In this document: one piece after another, positions 1 through 8,164 of the stretch
Layout: the number at the start of each line of letters is the position of its first letter
Position numbering within the stretch: the stretch's first letter is position 1
Virus record (IMG/VR): IMGVR_UViG_3300010151_000018
Span: 1 to 48,991 of that record
Direction: 5' to 3' (one strand)
Length of the DNA: 48,991 bases
Source: a virus
Notes under the pieces: model-generated
The model's input: the letters and a program-made list of their open reading frames with translations, nothing else
What the model was told of the DNA's origin: nothing
Databases searched by the model: none
Made by a program: the position numbers and the translations under genes

Positions 1-306
1 AGGATCTACCATACTGATACAATCTGTTTTAGATGTTACTAGAGGTAGGATATCTTTAAAGACATTCTCACGTTTCTCCGAGTCATATATGTGTACAATC
101 TCTTTAAACGTTTTATATGATATATTGTTTGTATGACGATCTTGGAATACTTCGAAGGCTTTCTCATAATCATTTGGCCATCCGAATCGACAATGTTCGA
201 AATTACCTTCCCAACTGATATTACCATCTTCTTTAAGAGTAAAGTAATAAGCATCTCCGTATCGATTGATAAATTTAACTTTTTTCATATCTATTGTGTT
301 TAGCAT
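1..306 (-). CDS. Partial small protein of unknown function, runs off left edge
   Basis: The reading frame stays open from the ATG at 306 to base 1 with no stop, so the C-terminus lies outside the window. About 102 residues are visible, starting MLNTIDMKKVKFINRYGD. It is charged and aromatic, with no signal peptide or membrane segment. I chose the ATG at 306 because it overlaps the stop of the preceding 36-residue gene (ATGCTAA), which suggests coupled translation; the ATG at 288 (MKKVKF...) is an in-frame alternative. Neither start has a well-spaced Shine-Dalgarno site: an AGGA sits only two bases before the ATG at 306. I do not recognise a family. Small uncharacterised genes such as this are common in T4-type phages. 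Confidence 0.6.
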   Translation of the reverse strand, partial: MLNTIDMKKVKFINRYGDAYYFTLKEDGNISWEGNFEHCRFGWPNDYEKAFEVFQDRHTNNISYKTFKEIVHIYDSEKRENVFKDILPLVTSKTDCISMVDP

Positions 307-410
307 TGTCCTGAGATTATAGCGTTAAACCATAGCGCTGCTGTAACTAATACTATCGCGCCTACTAATACTCCAATTGCTTGTAATGCTTCTTTATCTG
401 TCTTATGCAT
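300..410 (-). CDS. 36-residue single-pass membrane peptide
   Basis: A short frame of 36 codons starts at the ATG at 410 and ends with TAA at 300-302. The product begins MHKTDKEALQAIG, followed by a hydrophobic stretch of about 20 residues (VLVGAIVLVTAALWF) and a short polar tail ending in Cys. That is one predicted transmembrane helix with a short charged N-terminus. It lies three bases after the stop of the 96-aa gene, and its stop overlaps the next start, so it fits a compact operon. There is no clear ribosome binding site. Function is unknown; small phage membrane peptides can act in lysis, superinfection exclusion or takeover, but nothing here tells which. Confidence 0.5.
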   Translation of the reverse strand: MHKTDKEALQAIGVLVGAIVLVTAALWFNAIISGQC

Positions 411-413
411 AAC

Positions 414-704
414 TTATTTATTTATAATTTTATAATCTACTTTTCTACCACAATCACTATCATGATCTTCCCAATTTAGGACAAGCTCAAAACAGTGTCC
501 TAAAACTTCGTTAATTTCAACAATCTGCTCAAAGTATAATTCTTTCCAGTAACCAAACCTTAACGTAATAAAAGAATCTACATTTCTACTAACTTCACCA
601 TTTACCATGGTAAATTCATCTATAGTACCTTCTGTACCTACTTCAACATCGCACTCTGCGATCTCTTGTATTTTAACTAATTTATCTAAATCTATTCTGT
701 ACAT
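414..704 (-). CDS. 96-aa protein of unknown function
   Basis: The product is an acidic 96-residue protein (MYRIDLDKLVKIQEIAECD...) with alternating hydrophobic and charged residues, suggesting a small mixed alpha/beta fold. It has no membrane segment or recognisable motif. It is the first gene after the glycosyltransferase gene and is preceded by a promoter-like element at 739-753 shared with the DNA polymerase and bS21 genes. The leader before the ATG is CA-rich (ACACACACATT) with no Shine-Dalgarno sequence, unlike most virion genes here. I do not recognise the family. Confidence 0.6.
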   Translation of the reverse strand: MYRIDLDKLVKIQEIAECDVEVGTEGTIDEFTMVNGEVSRNVDSFITLRFGYWKELYFEQIVEINEVLGHCFELVLNWEDHDSDCGRKVDYKIINK

Positions 705-738
705 AATGTGTGTGTGTTTAACAGTTCTTGAATTTCTT

Positions 739-753
739 ATACTTAAATATACG
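739..753 (-). promoter_or_regulatory. Putative promoter, TATATTTAAGTAT class
   Basis: The minus strand reads CGTATATTTAAGTAT about 35 bases upstream of the 96-aa gene start. The same core occurs before the polymerase gene (7681-7696) and, with small changes, before bS21 (46837-46855). Position and recurrence support a promoter; no transcription start is known. Confidence 0.45.
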
Positions 754-782
754 AAGAGTTTTTCGGGGAGGCAACTATTTTA

Positions 783-3700
783 CTAGTTATTTTTCATTTT
801 AATTATATTATCAATACTACTTATCACTCTCGAGGGTGTGATAGTTTTAGTGCACTCAAACATCCTCTCAGTATTTTTGTGATCAGGACACCACTCCCAA
901 TCTCCTGCATCTAATCTAACTCTGTTAAAACATCCGCTGCATATATCACTATCTGTAGGGATTATTCTTTCGCAGTCAGAAAATTCAGAATAAGGTTTAC
1001 TGAATCCTGATATTAGTATAGTTGGAGTATCTAGTGACCATGATAACCAGCTTAATCCACTTCCTAATCCTATAAAAAATTCAGCATGTCTAATATCATT
1101 AACTCTATCCGCTATTGAGTAGTTTCCTGTTTTATCAATAACACCTTTTAGTGTTCCGCCTAATTTAGAATCATGCCAAGCATCTCCTAACGGCTCATGT
1201 GTTATCATTACAACTTTATATCCCTTAGCGTTTAGATAATCAATTACTGCTTGCCACCCACCAGGGCGATTCCAGTACTTTGCATGTGCAGATGCGTGAG
1301 GAGCTATACATACATACTTACCCTCTATCATAGGAGATCTTTTAGGAAACGATAAGCGAGGTTTTACTTCTTTAAAATCAATACCTAATATATCACATGC
1401 TGCTTGTGATAATGGATATACTCTAAAATCTTTAGAGTGCTCATCATAATTAACAGTGTCATCATCATTATATTTTAACCCTATACTATATCGAGCATAT
1501 ACATTATCTACCTCCGTACCTGGTTCTACGAATTCAAACTCTGGATACTCTTCTTCAAACCACTCGTTATGAAAGGTTGATGTAATAATTTTACATTGAT
1601 GTTTTTTAGCAAATCGCTCAACATGTGGAAACCATGATAGAGTATCACCTATAGCAGTGGAATTTAAATGAATATGTACTCTTCGATTTTTTAAATTTAA
1701 CTGATGTAGGTGGACTAGTTTATTAGTTTTCAAATCTATTACTTTTATTATCCAGTCTACGTAATAAGTCTTACTGCTTTTAGCCCACATATTAGTTTTA
1801 ATTATAGTACTAAACCGTAGATCACCTGTTGATTTATCAATAAATTCAACTCTATAATCCCTAATAGTATTCCCTACAATATTAACTACAGGGCTATCAG
1901 TGTAAGTTACAGTAACTGTATTAGTGTTCTCAGGCTCTTTATAATTTTCCACAAAATCTACAAGAGTAGCCTTACCAATTTCAGCAACTCTATCCCAATT
2001 GAAGTCACGGTGGATAATTTTAGCTTCTTCTAAAGCTCGTTGTTTATGGCTTGTATAGTTTTCAAAGGCATCCCTCATTACTGTAGCTAAATCATCAAAA
2101 TCTGGTTCAGGATATTCACCTAGTCCTGCATTTTTTCCTAAAAAGCTACCATATGAAATATTACTAGCTTCGGCATATCCAGATATTTTTACAGGTAGCC
2201 CTTTACCTTTAGCAAACTCCATTTGACCAGAATCTGCAGAATATATAGATGGTGTTCCACAAGCCATAGCTTCAATTAAAGGTAAATTCCAACCCTCACC
2301 GCGAGCACAAGATAAAAATACATGACCGTTTTTTAAATATGTAACATAGTCTTTACGTGATGGAAAATGTTTAATTTTAATTCGATCATCTACTAAGTTA
2401 TAGTGTTTTAACCTCTCTTCTGTAGTTTTAAATCCGTCCATTTGCTCTCCCCACGGATTATCAATTGAGATTATTAAATCTACAGGCTCTTCAGAAGTAA
2501 ACTCCCTTAGAAAGGTTTCAATAATTTCTTTAGTTGATTTTCTATAATCCCATCTACCAAACAATACGAACTTAAAGCGATCATCTACATAATCCAATAC
2601 TGCTTTAGGTTCTTCAGGAAAGAATACTTTAGTATCTACCCCTTCAGGTACCACTTTTACTTTAGCTGGATCTGCACCTTGATTTATAGTACAGCGTGCT
2701 TGCCACTGTGACGGTACCCATATCTGATCGAATTCTTTTAACTTATCAAAGAACTCTTGTGGCTGTAACGTAGCTTCCCATACATTATATGCGATTTTAG
2801 GACCTATATAATCTTTATAAAATAAGTGACTGTTTGTCTCACTTAACACTAAGTTAACATTATGTGTAAAATCGTTTTTATGATTAGTATATATGGGTTC
2901 AATTATCCATGAGTCTGCAGATCGTAGCGTTTGATTTACTAGTAGTTTTTTATCTGTACCTGTAATATATGATTCATTATTGTGAGGTTCATCTTCCATA
3001 TGCTCCCAAGATGCACCTACTGTACTGTTGTTCACCTTTACATCAATTATTTCTGATAAGGGGTTTAAGAAGTTTCTAGCGTGTTGATTATATCCAGTTG
3101 TTCCAATATACGGGGTATGAGCATATAGTCTTGGAATTTTCATACTATCTCTGTTATCTATATAAATTATAGCTTCTTTATAATATTCTAAAAAATGATC
3201 ATTCCATAAATCCCATGTAATATCTACACCATCAACTGAGCGTACTGTATAATGTTTAAACTTTTTTAAGATAGTATCTCTAAATTTTCTAAATTTCTCT
3301 TTATCGTCAGGAGAGCTAAAATGCCACTCCCCTACTATCTTTTTAACATTTTTTCTTACCCAAGGTAAATTTTCAGTTGAGAAAATATCATACTCTCCTC
3401 CTTCACAGTCAGTCTTCAAAAAATCAATTTTAGTTATGTTATATTCTTTGATAATGTCTTTAAATGGTTTCGCTTTTGCTACTACTGCTTTGTTAATATC
3501 GTTTCCAGCAATCCCAAATGTTTCATGGATTTCAAAATCCTCATCACCTATCCCATAAGGTATAGCTGTAAAAGGCATACCTTTAAGATTACTTTTCAAT
3601 ACCTGTAGTTGATAGGGTGAAGGCTCAATACAATAGATATGTTTATAATTTTTATCTTTTATAGAATAACCAAAAATCCCTATACTTGCGCCAATATCGA

Positions 3701-3836
3701 ATACAATATCTCCTGCTTCAACATCAAACTTATGTAAGTACACATTTTCATCACTGAAAATTTCTTCACCTATATATTCGCGGAACCACTTACTACTTTT
3801 ACCCCAATTAAATTTTTCTAAATTAACTTTATCCAT
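783..3836 (-). CDS. Three-domain FkbM methyltransferase / GT4 glycosyltransferase / BAHT-type heptosyltransferase-like protein
   Basis: This 1017-residue protein has three enzyme-like parts. Residues about 35-210 match the FkbM SAM-dependent methyltransferase fold, with DIGASIG as the SAM loop and FLKTDCEGGEYDIF as the typical acidic motif. Residues about 230-640 are a GT-B glycosyltransferase of the GT4 type, with IWVPSQW, VPEGVDTKVFFP, LFGRWDYRKS and the donor-binding EGWNLPLIEAMACGTPSIY. Residues about 690-1017 resemble the bacterial autotransporter heptosyltransferase (TibC/Aah) family, with AIGDTLSWFPHVERF, the sugar-binding HASAHAKYW region and GLGSGLSWLSWSLDTP. The last part keeps four cysteines, C966, C969, C983 and C995, like the iron finger of that family. 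Known members O-glycosylate Ser on beta-helical surface proteins. By inference it modifies virion fibres or a host surface. The start has AAAGG close to the ATG. It follows a 55-base gap that contains an inverted repeat. Confidence 0.85.
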   Translation of the reverse strand: MDKVNLEKFNWGKSSKWFREYIGEEIFSDENVYLHKFDVEAGDIVFDIGASIGIFGYSIKDKNYKHIYCIEPSPYQLQVLKSNLKGMPFTAIPYGIGDEDFEIHETFGIAGNDINKAVVAKAKPFKDIIKEYNITKIDFLKTDCEGGEYDIFSTENLPWVRKNVKKIVGEWHFSSPDDKEKFRKFRDTILKKFKHYTVRSVDGVDITWDLWNDHFLEYYKEAIIYIDNRDSMKIPRLYAHTPYIGTTGYNQHARNFLNPLSEIIDVKVNNSTVGASWEHMEDEPHNNESYITGTDKKLLVNQTLRSADSWIIEPIYTNHKNDFTHNVNLVLSETNSHLFYKDYIGPKIAYNVWEATLQPQEFFDKLKEFDQIWVPSQWQARCTINQGADPAKVKVVPEGVDTKVFFPEEPKAVLDYVDDRFKFVLFGRWDYRKSTKEIIETFLREFTSEEPVDLIISIDNPWGEQMDGFKTTEERLKHYNLVDDRIKIKHFPSRKDYVTYLKNGHVFLSCARGEGWNLPLIEAMACGTPSIYSADSGQMEFAKGKGLPVKISGYAEASNISYGSFLGKNAGLGEYPEPDFDDLATVMRDAFENYTSHKQRALEEAKIIHRDFNWDRVAEIGKATLVDFVENYKEPENTNTVTVTYTDSPVVNIVGNTIRDYRVEFIDKSTGDLRFSTIIKTNMWAKSSKTYYVDWIIKVIDLKTNKLVHLHQLNLKNRRVHIHLNSTAIGDTLSWFPHVERFAKKHQCKIITSTFHNEWFEEEYPEFEFVEPGTEVDNVYARYSIGLKYNDDDTVNYDEHSKDFRVYPLSQAACDILGIDFKEVKPRLSFPKRSPMIEGKYVCIAPHASAHAKYWNRPGGWQAVIDYLNAKGYKVVMITHEPLGDAWHDSKLGGTLKGVIDKTGNYSIADRVNDIRHAEFFIGLGSGLSWLSWSLDTPTILISGFSKPYSEFSDCERIIPTDSDICSGCFNRVRLDAGDWEWCPDHKNTERMFECTKTITPSRVISSIDNIIKMKNN

Positions 3837-3861
3837 AACCTTTATATACCCATAACTTTCT

Positions 3862-3877
3862 TACACTATTAAGTGTA
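3862..3877. repeat. Perfect inverted repeat TACACT-ATTA-AGTGTA
   Basis: A 6-bp perfect stem with a 4-base loop lies in the gap between the 135-aa gene and the glycosyltransferase gene. No T-tract follows it on the minus strand, so it is a poor terminator. A related TACACTAT...ATAGTGTA repeat lies upstream of the scaffold gene (46370-46398). It may be an operator or a transcript-stabilising hairpin. Confidence 0.4.
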
Positions 3878-3891
3878 CGCATTTAACTATT

Positions 3892-4299
3892 TCAATAACT
3901 TTTCTTAACTTTTATGTAAATTATTTCATCGACTTCTGTATCGATACGACGAAGACCTTCATCGTTGGTAAGCATAATACAATCTCTATAGCCTTCCCAA
4001 TCTAGCTGAAATGTAGTATCTAAAACTCCATTGTTATGTGCTTGGATTAAGTGATTGAGAGCATTGATTGTATATAATGTATTTGTGTATTTTTTACGGT
4101 GGAGAGATATTGTATCTTTAAGTATAGAATAATCTTGATTACGTTCAATATTATAAGTACATAATCGTTCATAATGACTATCTACATTTTTTAATACAAA
4201 TATCTTATTATAGAGAATATCGTAACTATCTACTATCTGATCTATAGTTTTACGCATAGATTTATCTGTTGTGAATGTGCATAGTAATTGTGTTCTCAT
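3892..4299 (-). CDS. 135-aa protein of unknown function
   Basis: A basic/aromatic 135-residue protein (MRTQLLCTFTTDKSMRKTI...) with predicted alternating helices and strands and no membrane segment. Its ATG overlaps the TAA of the 689-aa gene by one base (TAATG). An AGGTG lies seven bases upstream, so it is probably translated both by coupling and from its own site. The sequence YNKIFVLKNVDSHYERLCTYN suggests an alpha/beta domain. Small proteins of this look occur in marine T4-type phages, but I cannot name a function. It is probably cotranscribed with the 689-aa gene from the element at 6379-6390. Confidence 0.65.
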   Translation of the reverse strand: MRTQLLCTFTTDKSMRKTIDQIVDSYDILYNKIFVLKNVDSHYERLCTYNIERNQDYSILKDTISLHRKKYTNTLYTINALNHLIQAHNNGVLDTTFQLDWEGYRDCIMLTNDEGLRRIDTEVDEIIYIKVKKSY

Positions 4300-6368
4300 T
4301 AATCAACACCTAATTTTCTTCGCTCTTTTTTAGAGATTTCTGGTTCAGGTGGATACTCTTCTTTATTTGCACCATAAAGCGCTTTTCCAAAATCTTTTGC
4401 TATTTGAAATTCTAACCCAACACTGGATGCATAGCCTTGACCTTTCTGTCTAACCTTCACTTCTGCGATCGGTACTGCTGTTGCAGGTGGACCTTGTGAT
4501 GAATACACAAGGAAATTATTACCATCCTCATCTTCTTTCATAGTCAATCCTGCTTTAAATTCACCATATGAATCAATACCAAATACTCTTTTTAATGTTT
4601 TAGGGTCTGCAGAAAGCCCACCTATTGCCATTGATTCCTCTCCTTCGAATAGAGCTTTCATTGGTAATTTTTCTGCTAAAGCATTTAAGCACCCTTCTTT
4701 AGCTTCTTCATCTTCAACTAAGAATTGAATTGTGTCGTTTTGATATCTTTTTATAGAGCCTTCAGGGAATTTTCCATCCTCCCCTTTTTCATATCCAATG
4801 TGATTATTTAAGAATTCAAATGCAGTAGTTTTTTCAGTATTTCCTTCAGAAATTTCTTTTGCTCTTTGACATGCTGCATGCATAATGAGATATTTTTTGA
4901 ATCTTGATTTATCACTAGTTCCAAATGTTTGTTTAAATCGCAGTTCATCAATAGGAGGTGGTACTGGCATTGATTCTAGTTTAGTGATAATATCCTCTGC
5001 TTTTTTCTCAAGCCTATACCCTTTTTTAGCATCTCCAGAAACAACTCCGAGAGCTTGTAATGTCTGCCTAAGTTCTTTATTTTGCATAACCTCTGGAGAT
5101 GTTAAAGCTTGTTTATCTACCTGTAGTGTTTGAGCTCCCATACCATACTTCTTCGGTCTCTCTAGTTCACCTTTTTTATATTCTTCTATATCTGCAGATT
5201 TCGGAACATTCGATGCCCACTCTTTAATAGCAGTTACTACTCCATTAAAGATATTTGCTGTTGTATCTTTTTTAAGTGAGATTTCATCTAATACAGGCTT
5301 ACCAGTTACTCTTACTTTAACATACATGTCTGATGAAAACCCTTTATTTGCAGTATAATTATCGTTACCTAAAGCTTGAAATTCACCTGGTACATCCCAT
5401 GCACTTGCTTCAACTTCCCAATTACCTTTACCAAATTTAGAATCATATCTCTTTACTGTAACGTTTCTTACATACTTTACTGATTCTAACCAATCTTGTG
5501 TGACAACACCTTTACTACCTTTAGGATATTTCGAGACTTGCTCTTCGAGTTTTGATATGAATCCATCAAACTCGTCATCATCCATTCCTATTGCAGCCAT
5601 TGTAATTATTTCACCTGCTTGAGATTGTATCTGACCTGCACCAACACCACTCATGTAATCAGTTATCTTCTGTTTTCCATGTGTAGAATTCATTAACCGA
5701 GCAATAACTGTTTGATATTTTTTTGGTATCTTACCAGATTTAAAATACTCATCTAAATCTTCAGACTTAAGCTCATCTTCACTATTTTCATAAATAGAAT
5801 TTATAGGTCCGTTTTCAAACTCTTCATCATCTACACCTGTATCAGGATTAGTATACGTTTCGGAGTTTATAGTATCTGTATCTTTTAAGGATTTATCCTT
5901 TTCACTAAATTCACCTACATCGCCGTCCTCTTCACCTTTTTTATCTTCTGTATCTTCTTCACTTTCTTTTTCAGCTGCATCAGATCCAGGCTCAGGTGTA
6001 GTAAGCATTTTTTGCTTATAATCTCTACTATCTTCACCTGATTCTTCCTCACCCTCTAACTCTTTATACTTACCATCATCTGTCTTTTCATACTTTGTTG
6101 CATCATCATTATTCTCTTGACCAGCTTTAACATATATACCGTTCCCGATATGTGAGTACCTATCTTCTTTTTTTCCGTCCTCATCGGCTTCCACCAGTTG
6201 CGGATTATACACGCGTGTAACATATTCGGAGATAAATTGCTCAGAGCAACCGTATTGACGTAGAACATTCTCTAATACTTGTATATGAGTTCTGTTGTGA
6301 GGATCTGGACAACCATCGTTTACACGATATGCCCAATCTGCTAATGCTTTCTGTATAAAATATTTCAT
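4299..6368 (-). CDS. 689-aa protein with long acidic linker, unknown function
   Basis: I place the start at the ATG at 6368 (MKYFIQKALADWAYR...) because a TAGGA lies just upstream; an upstream in-frame ATG at 6392 lacks a site and would overlap the polymerase stop. The N-terminal ~60 residues look helical (ADWAYRVNDGCPDP). A highly acidic, low-complexity linker follows to about residue 210 (runs such as EKESEEDTEDKKGEE), then a globular C-terminal part. That part contains SSDMYVKVRVTGKPVLDEISLKK, loosely like the D...ExK spacing of PD-(D/E)XK nucleases, but this is weak. It ends in a charged tail (PEISKKERRKLGVD). It sits after the baseplate genes behind a late-type promoter element, so a virion or packaging-related role is plausible but unproven. 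Confidence 0.7.
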   Translation of the reverse strand: MKYFIQKALADWAYRVNDGCPDPHNRTHIQVLENVLRQYGCSEQFISEYVTRVYNPQLVEADEDGKKEDRYSHIGNGIYVKAGQENNDDATKYEKTDDGKYKELEGEEESGEDSRDYKQKMLTTPEPGSDAAEKESEEDTEDKKGEEDGDVGEFSEKDKSLKDTDTINSETYTNPDTGVDDEEFENGPINSIYENSEDELKSEDLDEYFKSGKIPKKYQTVIARLMNSTHGKQKITDYMSGVGAGQIQSQAGEIITMAAIGMDDDEFDGFISKLEEQVSKYPKGSKGVVTQDWLESVKYVRNVTVKRYDSKFGKGNWEVEASAWDVPGEFQALGNDNYTANKGFSSDMYVKVRVTGKPVLDEISLKKDTTANIFNGVVTAIKEWASNVPKSADIEEYKKGELERPKKYGMGAQTLQVDKQALTSPEVMQNKELRQTLQALGVVSGDAKKGYRLEKKAEDIITKLESMPVPPPIDELRFKQTFGTSDKSRFKKYLIMHAACQRAKEISEGNTEKTTAFEFLNNHIGYEKGEDGKFPEGSIKRYQNDTIQFLVEDEEAKEGCLNALAEKLPMKALFEGEESMAIGGLSADPKTLKRVFGIDSYGEFKAGLTMKEDEDGNNFLVYSSQGPPATAVPIAEVKVRQKGQGYASSVGLEFQIAKDFGKALYGANKEEYPPEPEISKKERRKLGVD

Positions 6369-6378
6369 AATTTTCCTA

Positions 6379-6390
6379 CTTATAAATATC
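6379..6390 (-). promoter_or_regulatory. Late-type promoter element GATATTTATAAG
   Basis: On the minus strand GATATTTATAAG overlaps the polymerase stop codon and lies directly before the TAGGA site of the 689-aa gene. It is one of nine related elements in the window. The very short distance to the ribosome site implies a short leader. Confidence 0.5.
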
Positions 6391-7666
6391 AACCAAGCAG
6401 TTTAAAATCAAAAGCTTTCATATTTTTATAATCTCTACCAGTCTTACATTTAACTGGGAATTTCATTAGGTTTGAAATATCTTTCATTATATTAGCTTCG
6501 GATGGATGTAGATCGAATAGCATTGCATCATACGTATATAGTATTAGCTTAGTCTTTTTATCGTTTAAGAATGTGTGTATATCTTTTATAACGTTAATAT
6601 TTTGCTCCGTCTCTACAGCCTGTATTGTATAATTAAATAATGTTTGTGGTTTTATATCACGTGATTTTAAATTATCTCTATAGATTTTACGTTTAAAAAT
6701 TGGTGTTTGTACATAACCTTTACGCTTATAAATATCCCAAACTTCAAAAATATACTTCTTTATTTCACTGAAGAATGGTATATTCTCGAATTCTTTAGGA
6801 ATCCCACCATATAGTATCTTAAACGTTATTGATTTTGATTCATTATATTCATCTTCTGTTAGTAGTTCTTTATCGAAATAGTACTTTCCTAAGTATGCGT
6901 GAATGGAAGTTTTCGGTAATTCGTAATCAATGATATTAGCAATCAATCTTAAGTGATATGCATCATAATCAAATTCAACTAATTTACCATCATCAAATCT
7001 ACTAATATATCGCTCTCTCGTTTCATCATCCTTATTCAAAGCAGCGTAATTTATACCATTAAATGCATTACTAGGACGACCTGTAATAGACCACGGATTA
7101 TACCTTGTATGCTCCAGTGTATTATCAGTTGTATATAACCCAGCAGATTCGATTTGCTTTAATTGGGGCAACATTACTTCATTATACTCTCTGAATCCAG
7201 GCTCTTTGCAGAGATGTAGTATAGGTAATATTATATCTTTAATTTTAGTACAATACTCTTTATGCTTAAGTAGTGGTATTATATCATTGATATTATCTAA
7301 CTTCCAACACCGGTTGTAGTAATATGTATGTGCAGTTGTATATAGCTCTGATATCTTAATGCTTGTAGATGTTGAAAAGTAATACAGTGCATCTATGTTT
7401 ACTGCATTCTGTATTCCACTACTGTACGTATATGTTAATCTGTCATTATTAATGAATGTCAGATCTGTGATGTTAAATACTTTATCGGAATGGTTTACTG
7501 GAATAATGAATTCTTTCTGCGTATCTATTATATAGATGTACAGTAGTGATACACGACTGAATACACGGTGCTTTTTGACATCACTGTATACCGGTATAAC
7601 TATGGATTCAGAATCCATATACTGAGCTTTTAGCTCACATAAAATTTGATCGTTATCTACAATCAT
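6389..7666 (-). CDS. Divergent family A DNA polymerase (polymerase domain without a recognisable exonuclease)
   Basis: Residues about 190-425 match the PolI/T7 polymerase domain. A TGRPSN motif (195-200) precedes motif A (FDYDAYHLR, catalytic Asp at D233), motif B (KSITFKILYGG, with K278, F282 and Y286) and motif C (LYTYDAMLF, D380). Both metal-binding Asp residues and the O-helix Lys/Phe/Tyr are kept. Three normally conserved positions differ when aligned by eye to E. coli PolI: E710 is His238, R754 is Tyr274 and E883 is Ala381. The N-terminal ~170 residues show no convincing 3'-5' exonuclease motifs, though strands such as YIYIIDTQKEFIIPV could be a degenerate remnant. At 425 aa it is short for the family. 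T4 itself uses a family B polymerase. An AAAGG lies six bases before the start, and a TATATTTAAGTAT element precedes it. The role could be replication or repair, or activity may be reduced. Confidence 0.85.
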   Translation of the reverse strand: MIVDNDQILCELKAQYMDSESIVIPVYSDVKKHRVFSRVSLLYIYIIDTQKEFIIPVNHSDKVFNITDLTFINNDRLTYTYSSGIQNAVNIDALYYFSTSTSIKISELYTTAHTYYYNRCWKLDNINDIIPLLKHKEYCTKIKDIILPILHLCKEPGFREYNEVMLPQLKQIESAGLYTTDNTLEHTRYNPWSITGRPSNAFNGINYAALNKDDETRERYISRFDDGKLVEFDYDAYHLRLIANIIDYELPKTSIHAYLGKYYFDKELLTEDEYNESKSITFKILYGGIPKEFENIPFFSEIKKYIFEVWDIYKRKGYVQTPIFKRKIYRDNLKSRDIKPQTLFNYTIQAVETEQNINVIKDIHTFLNDKKTKLILYTYDAMLFDLHPSEANIMKDISNLMKFPVKCKTGRDYKNMKAFDFKLLG

Positions 7667-7680
7667 TCAAAACCTTTATT

Positions 7681-7696
7681 AATACTTAAATATAAG
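7681..7696 (-). promoter_or_regulatory. Putative promoter, TATATTTAAGTAT class
   Basis: The minus strand reads CTTATATTTAAGTATT about 20 bases before the polymerase start. Over about 25 bases it closely matches the sequence upstream of bS21 at 46837-46855. It lies in the short gap after the 152-aa gene and would let the polymerase be transcribed apart from the baseplate operon. Confidence 0.5.
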
Positions 7697-7705
7697 AAAT
7701 ACTTT

Positions 7706-8164
7706 CTAGCTAGACAACTTAAATGCCTCTAAATCGTAAAAGTATTCTCGAAAAGCTTTATGTAATTTTGCTGATAGTGATTTACCACCCTCACGTATAT
7801 AGAATTCATTAACATCAGCTGTTGTTGGATTATCTTTAAATAACTCCTTCGGTACCTCAATACTATCTACTAATCTCCACTTAATACTTACATATGAATA
7901 TAGATCGATAGGGAGTGAACTCTGTCTCCTACTAGCCTCTATATTACTAATTTCTACAATACCACCATCATATCTAATAATAAAATGACGACGGAAGAAT
8001 CCCTTATTATATTCTTTTGCTCTAGGTACAGGGTAGTATGGTGTCACACCAGCATATGATTGATCTACTCTTTTATTTGAAATAGTAGAGTATGTCGCGC
8101 TATCTTCATTCTCACGTATAAATTGGTTGTATCTTTTCGCCCATTTTTCTAAATCTTCTGACAT
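7706..8164 (-). CDS. 152-aa probable virion protein, unknown
   Basis: A 152-residue protein (MSEDLEKWAKRYNQFIREN...) with a central GFFRRHFIIRYDGGIVEIS segment of predicted beta strands and a C-terminal helix. It directly follows the hub-peptidase gene, with start and stop codons touching, and has a strong GAGGAGG site ten bases upstream. This location is typical for a baseplate-associated or hub-assembly protein in T4-type phages, but no specific homology is visible to me. It has no signal peptide or membrane segment. Confidence 0.65.
   Translation of the reverse strand: MSEDLEKWAKRYNQFIRENEDSATYSTISNKRVDQSYAGVTPYYPVPRAKEYNKGFFRRHFIIRYDGGIVEISNIEASRRQSSLPIDLYSYVSIKWRLVDSIEVPKELFKDNPTTADVNEFYIREGGKSLSAKLHKAFREYFYDLEAFKLSS

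Noticed and set aside
39-254. 71-codon minus-strand frame at the left edge
   Set aside because: It is in a different phase from the longer frame open from 306 to the window edge, which has better coding character and overlaps the upstream stop codon.
6056-6268. 70-codon minus-strand frame inside the 689-aa gene
   Set aside because: A shadow in another phase of the acidic coding sequence, without its own ribosome site.
6369-6392. Upstream start at 6392 for the 689-aa protein
   Set aside because: It would begin inside the promoter element and lacks a ribosome site; the ATG at 6368 has TAGGA at good spacing.
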